This document shows, piece after piece, positions 1 through 4,068 of a DNA stretch of 5,946 nt; positions within the stretch are counted from its first letter, which is position 1; every line of letters begins with the position of its first letter. The notes below the pieces were generated by a model. It searched no databases. It worked only from the letters and a program-made list of their open reading frames with translations, and was not told the origin of the DNA. This stretch comes from Betaproteobacteria bacterium. GTDB taxonomy: Bacteria > Pseudomonadota > Gammaproteobacteria > Burkholderiales > SG8-41. The stretch covers positions 1 to 5,946 of the forward strand of contig JAQGNC010000532.1 in NCBI GenBank assembly GCA_028292065.1, written 5' to 3'. The position numbers and the translations under genes were made by a program.

Positions 1-17
1 CGGATGACAAAAACATT

Positions 18-53
18 CCCTCCCCTTCAGGGGGAGGGTTAGGGTGGGGGTGG
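18..53 (+). repeat. Dispersed hairpin/G-tail repeat, type A, copy 1
   Basis: This copy has a near-palindromic head at 18-38 (core TCCCCTTCAGGGGGA, one C-to-T change from the other copies). A G-rich tail with GGGTTAGGGTGGGGGTGG follows at 36-53. It lies 16 bp beyond the stop of the substrate-binding protein gene and could act as a 3' hairpin for that transcript. An A-rich lead-in, AAAAAC at 9-14, precedes the head; the copy at 1617-1653 has the same lead-in on its outer side. It is a third copy of the same sequence type found at 1617-1653 and 1854-1890. Confidence 0.85.
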
Positions 54-69
54 TTTGTAGCTTCCAGGA

Positions 70-1914
70 TCACCGCACCGACTTGAAATAATGCGCAAAT
101 GAAAACTCGTCCGTCCTCGAGACGTAATCGAGATTGCGCTTCATAGCCAACGTCGCGACCTGGTAGTGGATCGGGATGAAAGCGACGTCCTTCACGGCCA
201 ACGCGCTCGCCGCACGCGCCGCCGTCTCGCGCTTGCCCGGGTCCACCGTCGCGAGCGACTGCTCGATCAGCTTGTCGAGCGCGGGGTTCGAATAACGCGC
301 CCAGTTCCACGCGCCGTAACCTTTGTCGGCGTCTGTCGTATGCGCGAGCGAGCGCAGCGCGAGATCGGACGCGAGCGAGCCCCAGCCGAGCAGCGCCACG
401 CCGAACTCGCGATTTCGCGCCCTGCCGAGGAACGCGCTGAGCGGCAGCGCTTCGACCTTCGTCGTGACGCCGATGCGCGAGAACATCTGCGCCACCGCCT
501 GCGCGACCTGCTCGTCGTTGATGTAGCGATTGTTCGGGGTCGAGAGCATCAACGTGAACCCGTTCGGATAACCCGCTTCGGCGAGCAGCTTCTTCGCGCC
601 TTCGACGTCGTAGGGCTCGGGCTTCAGGTTCGGGTCGTGGCCGATGACGCTCGGCGGAACCGGGTTCGCTGCCGGAAGGGCGAGACCTTCCATCACGCGG
701 TCTGCGATGCCCTGCCGGTTGATCGCTTTGGAGAGCGCGAGACGAACGCGCAGGTCCTTGAACGGATTGCTCGCGAGCGGCTTTCCCGACCTGTCGGTGA
801 CGCCCGGCGGCGGCACGCGGTCCTGGTCGAGGTGCAGCAGGATCGTTCGCCACGACACCGTCTGCGCGAGGCGATGACCGGCGCTTTTGCGCAACCGCGC
901 GAGATCGGCCGTCGGCACGTTCTCGATCGCGTCGAGGTCGCCGGAGAGCAGCGCCGCGGTTCGCGCCGGATCGCTCGTCAGGACCCGCAGCGAAACGCTG
1001 TCCCACTCCGGCTTACCTCCCCAGTACGCGTCGTGACGCGCAAGCTCGATGCGATCGCCGCGCGCGAACTTCACGAGCTTGAATGGACCGGTGCCGATTG
1101 CGGCTTTGCCGCTGTCGAAATCTTCGGCGTTCGCCTTCGATGACGCGTGCTTCGAGACGAGCAGCACGTGCGCGAGGTCCTGGAGCAGCGGCCCGTACGG
1201 CGCCGCGGTCTTGAGCCTCAGCGTGTGCTTGTCGACGATCTGCTTGGCCGTGATCGGGCGCACATAGCTCGCGAACCCGCCGGGGCTGCCTTTGATCGTC
1301 AGCGCGCGCTCGTACGAGAACACGACGTCTTCGGCCGTCAGCTCGGAGCCATCGTGAAACTTCACGCCGGGCCGCAGCTTGATTTCCCACGTCAGCGGAT
1401 CGGGCGTAGACCACGACGCCGCGATCCCCGGCGCGACCCGCCCGCGCTCGTCGATGCGCACCAGCCCGTCGAAGACGTGCTGCTGCACCGTGAGGTTAGG
1501 CTGCGCCGCGACGAAGTGCGGGTCCATGGTGGTGACGTCGGCGGACAGGCCGATGCGAAGGGGGGCGGCGGTAGCGGTGTGGGCGACGAGCGCTGCAATG
1601 AGAAAAACGCCTAAGACCCACCCCCACCCTAACCCTCCCCCTGAGGGGGAGGGAACCGTTTTTAAACTCTCCTTCCCCCTGAGGGGGAAGGTTGGGATGG
1701 GGGTGGGTTGAGCTGCTGCAATGCGTTCACCGGCGGTGACGTCACTAGCGCGTCCATACACAACCGCGGCTAAGATCCACCCCGATCTCAACGCCCGCCC
1801 GAATGCTTCGCGTGCTCTCCGCCTCGCGCACGAAGGAGAGCTTTTCAAACCTGCCCTCCCCCTCAGGGGGAGGGTTAGGGTGGGGGTGGGTGTAACTGCT
1901 GCAATGCGTTCCAA
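70..1914 (-). CDS. Family 5 extracellular solute-binding protein (SBP1), 5' end rewritten by repeats
   Basis: This encodes a periplasmic binding protein of the DppA/OppA/NikA-like SBP_bac_5 family, which delivers peptides or similar solutes to an ABC permease. The mature part starts near residue 117 (after ATA) with LRIGLSADVTTMDPHF. It carries the family hallmarks LTWEIKLRPGVKFHDGS (174-190) and IGTGPF (273-278). It is a paralogue of the protein at 2348-3916, with 45 of 80 identical residues by eye at the start of the mature chains and no gaps. The hydrophobic signal core VLGVFLIAALVA (100-111) is intact, but residues 1-99 are translated repeat and nuclease-region DNA. No in-frame ATG exists between the upstream stop (1951-1953) and the mature domain. 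The start given is a TTG with AAAGGA six bases upstream (1921-1926), overlapping the 3' end of the DUF559 gene by 40 bp. Other candidates are TTG at 1846-1848, TTG at 1789-1791 and GTG at 1759-1761. The family call is secure. The start, and whether the gene still works, are not. No permease is nearby. Confidence 0.85.
   Translation of the reverse strand: MERIAAVTPTPTLTLPLRGRAGLKSSPSCARRRAREAFGRALRSGWILAAVVYGRASDVTAGERIAAAQPTPIPTFPLRGKESLKTVPSPSGGGLGWGWVLGVFLIAALVAHTATAAPLRIGLSADVTTMDPHFVAAQPNLTVQQHVFDGLVRIDERGRVAPGIAASWSTPDPLTWEIKLRPGVKFHDGSELTAEDVVFSYERALTIKGSPGGFASYVRPITAKQIVDKHTLRLKTAAPYGPLLQDLAHVLLVSKHASSKANAEDFDSGKAAIGTGPFKLVKFARGDRIELARHDAYWGGKPEWDSVSLRVLTSDPARTAALLSGDLDAIENVPTADLARLRKSAGHRLAQTVSWRTILLHLDQDRVPPPGVTDRSGKPLASNPFKDLRVRLALSKAINRQGIADRVMEGLALPAANPVPPSVIGHDPNLKPEPYDVEGAKKLLAEAGYPNGFTLMLSTPNNRYINDEQVAQAVAQMFSRIGVTTKVEALPLSAFLGRARNREFGVALLGWGSLASDLALRSLAHTTDADKGYGAWNWARYSNPALDKLIEQSLATVDPGKRETAARAASALAVKDVAFIPIHYQVATLAMKRNLDYVSRTDEFSFAHYFKSVR
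1617..1653 (-). repeat. Dispersed hairpin/G-tail repeat, type A, copy 2 (inside SBP1 frame)
   Basis: This is the minus-strand copy. Its head is at 1633-1653 (core TCCCCCTGAGGGGGA on the plus strand), and its tail reads outward on the minus strand as GGGTTAGGGTGGGGGTGGG. It ends exactly where the signal-peptide codons of SBP1 begin (GTC at 1615-1617) and is translated in that frame as GGGLGWGW. It pairs head to head with the type B copy at 1665-1707. Confidence 0.9.
1665..1707 (+). repeat. Dispersed hairpin/G-tail repeat, type B, copy 1
   Basis: Type B differs from type A by paired stem changes (CCTTCC...GGAAGG instead of CCCTCC...GGAGGG) and by a tail reading GGTTGGGATGGGGGTGGG. A lead-in AACTCT at 1665-1670 is shared with the second B copy at 2262-2304. 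With the A copy at 1617-1653 it makes an imperfect inverted repeat of about 91 bp with an 11 to 17 bp centre, able to fold as one long hairpin or two small ones, like a paired REP/BIME unit. Confidence 0.88.
1708..1853. other. Unassigned spacer between repeat copies, with nuclease-gene 3' remnant
   Basis: This 146-bp stretch lies between the B copy and the next A copy. Its left end carries CTGCTGCAATGCGTTC, a 16-bp exact match to the last codons of the DUF559 gene and placed the same five bases from a repeat tail. Two overlapping small palindromes follow: TCACC-GGC-GGTGA at 1727-1739 and GTGACGTCAC at 1736-1745. The rest shows no recognisable gene. It is translated only as part of the extended SBP1 frame. 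AAGGAGAG at 1832-1839 resembles the lead-in flanks of the type B repeats. Confidence 0.5.
1854..1890 (+). repeat. Dispersed hairpin/G-tail repeat, type A, copy 3 (overlaps DUF559 stop)
   Basis: The head is at 1854-1874 (core TCCCCCTCAGGGGGA) and the tail GGGTTAGGGTGGGGGTGGG is at 1872-1890. The TTA at 1875-1877 in the tail is the TAA stop of the minus-strand DUF559 gene, so the repeat supplies that gene's last codons and stop. It faces the B copy at 2262-2304 in inverted orientation, with the nuclease gene between them. Confidence 0.92.
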
Positions 1915-2237
1915 ATGGCTTCCTTTACTGCGTCTATCTGCGTCAGCACTTCACGGTCAGTGAACCGCAGCACTACATAGCCCTGCGATCGAAGATACAC
2001 GGTGCGTTGCGCATCCTGCTGCGCCAGCTCCGCATGCTGCGCGCCGTCGACTTCGATACAGACGCGCGCCTTGATCGAAGCGAAATCCGCGACATACCGG
2101 CCGATCGGGTGCTGTCTTCGAAACTTCACGCCCATCTGCGACAAGCGAAGTTCGCGCCACAGCTTCTGCTCGGCATCGGTCAGCGAAGATCGAAGTGCGC
2201 GGGAGAACTGTACCGAGCTTTTAGATAGCTTTCGCAT
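1875..2237 (-). CDS. DUF559 endonuclease-domain protein (PD-(D/E)XK / Vsr-like fold)
   Basis: This 120-residue protein matches the usual DUF559 pattern along its whole length. It has an N-terminal LRSSLTDAEQKLWRELR (15-31), then KFRRQHPIGRYVADF (38-52), CIEVDGAQH (60-68), a D75/R78 pair, and GYVVLRFTDREVL near the end. D51 and E62-x-D64 are the likely metal-binding acidic residues of the PD-(D/E)XK fold, which it shares with Vsr-type repair nucleases. The cellular role of DUF559 proteins is not known. The ATG start keeps the full domain. The sequence before it has no convincing ribosome-binding site and consists of a repeat tail followed by 24 bp. The C-terminal HPPPP and the stop are encoded by the repeat at 1854-1890. 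The last 40 bp overlap the possible TTG start of the downstream SBP gene, and AAAGGA within this gene could serve as its ribosome site. It may be active or a domesticated passenger. Confidence 0.9.
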   Translation of the reverse strand: MRKLSKSSVQFSRALRSSLTDAEQKLWRELRLSQMGVKFRRQHPIGRYVADFASIKARVCIEVDGAQHAELAQQDAQRTVYLRSQGYVVLRFTDREVLTQIDAVKEAIWNALQQLHPPPP

Positions 2238-2261
2238 CTGAGACTCAGGCTACTTCGATAC

Positions 2262-2304
2262 CCCACCCCCATCCCGACCTTCCCCCTGAGGGGGAAGGAG
2301 AGTT
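2262..2304 (-). repeat. Dispersed hairpin/G-tail repeat, type B, copy 2
   Basis: On the plus strand it reads tail (2262-2278), hairpin head TCCCCCTGAGGGGGA within 2278-2298, then GAGTT. On the minus strand this gives the same AACTCTCC lead-in, CCTT/AAGG stem and GGGATGGGGGTGGG tail as the copy at 1665-1707. It lies between the stop of the upstream SBP gene and the start of the DUF559 gene. In the minus-strand transcript the G-rich tail would sit in the leader of the nuclease mRNA. Confidence 0.9.
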
Positions 2305-2319
2305 ACCGCCGGCGGCGGT
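2305..2319 (-). terminator. GC hairpin downstream of SBP2, weak terminator candidate
   Basis: ACCGCC-GGC-GGCGGT forms a six-pair stem with a three-base loop, 28 bp after the SBP2 stop, and is followed directly by the type B hairpin. There is no U-run, so it is not a textbook intrinsic terminator. The two hairpins together could still cause pausing or protect the 3' end of the SBP2 message. Confidence 0.3.
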
Positions 2320-2347
2320 GCTTCAGCCGCTTCCCAGCTTGTCCAGC

Positions 2348-3916
2348 CTACTGCACCCGAAACTCATGCGCGTTCGTCCGCTCGTCCGCGCGGGGAGTGT
2401 AGACGATGCCTTTGCGGGTGGCCCAGACGTTTTCCTGGTGATAGAGCGGAATGATGCCGAGGTCCGACATCGCGACCTGCGTCGCTTCCTGCAGAAGCTT
2501 CTCGCGGCGGCCGTCGTCCACCGTCGCGAGCGCCTGCTGCAGCAGCGCGTCCATCTTCGCGTTCGAGTAACGCCCGCGATTCGTCTGTCCCATGCCTTTG
2601 TCGTTGCTGTAGGTCGCGAGGAGCGCTTTCAGCGGTGAAGACGCTTCCCCGGTGTCCGAGGCCCAGCCGACGAGCATCAGGGAGAACTCGAGCCTGTTCG
2701 CACGCGTGAAGTACACGGCCGAAGGCATGCTCTCCACGCGCGTCGCGATGCCGATGCGGCTCAGCATCTGCGCGATCGCCTGCGCGACCTGGTCGTCGTT
2801 GACGTAGCGGTCGTTCGGGCCATGCACGGTCACTGCGAATCCATCCGGGTAACCGGCTTCCGCAAGCAGCTTGCGTGCCCCTTCGACGTCATACGCATCC
2901 GGTTTCAGCGCAGGGCTGTAGCCGAACATCCCTTCAGGCATGAGCTGGCCGGTCGCGCGGGCCGCGCCTTCCATCACGCGCTCGACCAGCGCCTGGCGGT
3001 TGATCGCCTTCGACAGCGCGCGCCGCACCCGCACGTCTTTCAACGGATTTTTCGGCAGCGGCTTGCCGGCCTTGTCGGTCACGAAAGGCGAGCTGTCGCG
3101 GCTCGTGTCGAGGTGCAGATACATGAGCCGGTGCGACACGATGCGATAGAGCGAAAGGTCGGCCTGCTTCGAGAGGCGCGCCAGGTCCGCGGTCGGCACG
3201 TTCTCGATCGCGCGCACTTCGTTCGAGAGCAGGGACGCGACGCGCGTCGGGTCGGAAGTGATCACCCGCAGCACCACGCGCTCCCACGGCGATTTCGGAC
3301 CCCAATAGCCGTCGAAGCGCGCGAGCTCGATGCGATTGCCTTTCTGCCAGCGCACGAAGCGCAGCGGCCCGGTTCCGATCGTGGCCTTACCCGAATTGAA
3401 ATCTTCGGTAGCCGCCCCTTTCGCCGCGCGCGACGAGACGATCATGATCGTGCTCATGTCGTTCGCCATGAGCGGGTAGGGCGCGGCGGTCTTCAACCGG
3501 ATCGTGTGCGGGTCGACGATCTGTTTGTCGGTGATCTGCTTGGTGTAGGTGGTGAAAGGCGAAGGGCTGTTCGGAACCGTCGGCACGCGATCGAGGCTGA
3601 ACGCGACGTCGGCCGCGGTGAAGTCCGACCCGTCGTGGAACTTCACGCCTTTGCGCAGCCGGAATTCCCAGGTGAGATCGTCGATCGGCCGCCACGACTC
3701 CGCGAGCGCGGGTTTCAACTGGCCGCGGGCATCCTTCCCCACCAGCGCCTCGAACACATGGTTCGCGACGTTGTTGTTCGGCGTGAGATTGTGGAAATGC
3801 GGGTCCATCGAAGTCACGTCGGCCGACAAGGCCAGGCTGAAGTCGGCCGCGCGCGCGTGCTGCGGCGCCAGAGCGAGCATCGCCATGAAGACCACGAAAA
3901 CGGTGAAAGTTTTCAA
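2348..3916 (-). CDS. Family 5 extracellular solute-binding protein (SBP2), intact
   Basis: This encodes a 522-residue periplasmic binding protein of the SBP_bac_5 family (DppA/OppA/GsiB-like), the solute receptor of an ABC importer. The start chosen is TTG at 3914-3916. It gives a compact signal peptide (M)KTFTVFVVFMAMLALAPQHARA, with likely cleavage after residue 23, and GAAAGGTG lies six bases upstream (3923-3930). A GTG at 3923-3925 is possible but has no ribosome site, and a GTG start at 4030 would overlap the divergent promoter. Family hallmarks are LSADVTSMDPHF at the mature N-terminus, LTWEFRLRKGVKFHDGS, IGTGPL at 180-185 and DVRVRRALSKAINRQ mid-chain. The 499-residue mature length is normal. 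The gene at 70-1914 is its tandem paralogue. The ligand cannot be read from sequence; peptides or acylated amino acids would fit the divergent deacetylase. It is probably an orphan receptor sharing a permease encoded elsewhere. Confidence 0.92.
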   Translation of the reverse strand: MKTFTVFVVFMAMLALAPQHARAADFSLALSADVTSMDPHFHNLTPNNNVANHVFEALVGKDARGQLKPALAESWRPIDDLTWEFRLRKGVKFHDGSDFTAADVAFSLDRVPTVPNSPSPFTTYTKQITDKQIVDPHTIRLKTAAPYPLMANDMSTIMIVSSRAAKGAATEDFNSGKATIGTGPLRFVRWQKGNRIELARFDGYWGPKSPWERVVLRVITSDPTRVASLLSNEVRAIENVPTADLARLSKQADLSLYRIVSHRLMYLHLDTSRDSSPFVTDKAGKPLPKNPLKDVRVRRALSKAINRQALVERVMEGAARATGQLMPEGMFGYSPALKPDAYDVEGARKLLAEAGYPDGFAVTVHGPNDRYVNDDQVAQAIAQMLSRIGIATRVESMPSAVYFTRANRLEFSLMLVGWASDTGEASSPLKALLATYSNDKGMGQTNRGRYSNAKMDALLQQALATVDDGRREKLLQEATQVAMSDLGIIPLYHQENVWATRKGIVYTPRADERTNAHEFRVQ

Positions 3917-3922
3917 GACGCG

Positions 3923-3930
3923 CACCTTTC
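3923..3930 (-). promoter_or_regulatory. Ribosome-binding site deciding the TTG start of SBP2
   Basis: GAAAGGTG on the minus strand lies six bases before the TTG at 3914-3916. It favours that codon over the GTG it overlaps and over the far upstream GTG at 4028-4030. The resulting protein starts directly with a lysine-bearing signal peptide. Confidence 0.6.
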
Positions 3931-3957
3931 GCTGGGGGTTCGATACGGGTGAGGCCA

Positions 3958-3963
3958 AGCATA
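3958..3963 (-). promoter_or_regulatory. Possible -10 element for SBP2
   Basis: TATGCT on the minus strand is the same hexamer as the -10 of the divergent deacetylase promoter. It lies about 40 bp before the SBP2 start. No good -35 is seen 16 to 18 bp upstream (GCAGCA at 17 bp), so an activator would be needed if this is the promoter. Confidence 0.25.
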
Positions 3964-3984
3964 CCGCACAAAAACGCGGTTGCT

Positions 3985-3994
3985 GCTGCGCAGC
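3985..3994. promoter_or_regulatory. Palindrome in the divergent control region, operator candidate
   Basis: GCTGCGCAGC is a perfect 10-bp palindrome lying between the two divergent promoters, where the -35 of the SBP2 promoter would fall. It could bind a dimeric regulator acting on both genes. Short GC palindromes are common in such DNA, so support is weak. Confidence 0.2.
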
Positions 3995-4005
3995 GCACGC
4001 GCAGG

Positions 4006-4021
4006 CGTTGACACGTCGACG
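4006..4021. promoter_or_regulatory. Inverted repeat over the -35, operator candidate
   Basis: CGTTGAC-AC-GTCGACG is an inverted repeat with six of seven half-site positions matching. It covers the -35 hexamer of the deacetylase promoter. A repressor bound here would block polymerase. No regulator gene is in the window. Confidence 0.3.
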
Positions 4022-4037
4022 AGCGCGCACCTATGCT
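4008..4037 (+). promoter_or_regulatory. Sigma70-type promoter of the ArgE-like gene
   Basis: A perfect -35 TTGACA at 4008-4013 is separated by 18 bp from a -10 TATGCT at 4032-4037. Transcription would start near 4044, giving a leader of about 25 bases before the GTG start at 4069. The ATG at 4033-4035 lies inside the -10, which argues against it as a start codon. Confidence 0.6.
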
Positions 4038-4058
4038 GGGTTCACGTCTTACGTATTC

Positions 4059-4063
4059 AGGAA
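4059..4063 (+). promoter_or_regulatory. Ribosome-binding site deciding the GTG start of the ArgE-like gene
   Basis: AGGAA lies five to six bases before GTG at 4069-4071. It supports this start over the in-frame ATG at 4033, which has no ribosome site and falls inside the promoter. Confidence 0.65.
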
Positions 4064-4068
4064 TTCCC

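Larger units (their letters stand above)
1854..2304 (-). mobile_element. Putative repeat-bounded DUF559 nuclease cassette
   Basis: The DUF559 gene is enclosed by two inverted copies of the hairpin/G-tail repeat: type A at 1854-1890 overlapping its stop, and type B at 2262-2304, whose tail ends 24 bp before its start codon. The tails point inward and the hairpin heads outward, like terminal inverted repeats. The two ends match at roughly 31 to 32 of 37 positions by eye. The unit lies between two tandem paralogues, as an insertion would. No target-site duplication is visible, and mobility by a DUF559 protein is not established, so this is inference from architecture. Confidence 0.35.

Noticed and set aside
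166..1143. Long plus-strand open frame of 325 codons antisense to SBP1
   Set aside because: It is arginine-rich with no domain pattern and no ribosome site. It mirrors the codon bias of the real minus-strand gene.
1379..1711. Plus-strand frame containing HPHPNPPPEGEG and FPLRGKVGMGVG peptides
   Set aside because: These peptides are translations of the dispersed hairpin repeat, often mistaken for protein motifs, and the rest is antisense to SBP1.
1617..2304. CRISPR array
   Set aside because: Repeat copies alternate in orientation, are irregularly spaced and enclose a gene. No regular spacers or cas genes are seen.
1854..2304. Classical insertion sequence
   Set aside because: The only gene is a DUF559 protein, not a recognised transposase, and no target-site duplication is visible. 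It is kept only as a low-confidence putative cassette.
2822..3952. Plus-strand open frame of 376 codons antisense to SBP2
   Set aside because: It is a high-GC shadow with Arg/His-rich, low-complexity translation. The opposite strand encodes a full SBP_bac_5 protein.
3917..4030. N-terminal extension of SBP2 to GTG 4028-4030
   Set aside because: It would put 38 residues before a normal signal peptide and overlap the divergent promoter. The TTG at 3914 has a ribosome site and a proper n-region.
4033..4068. ATG at 4033 as the start of the ArgE-like gene
   Set aside because: It lies within the -10 of a good promoter and has no ribosome site. The GTG at 4069 has AGGAA upstream and gives the usual ArgE length.
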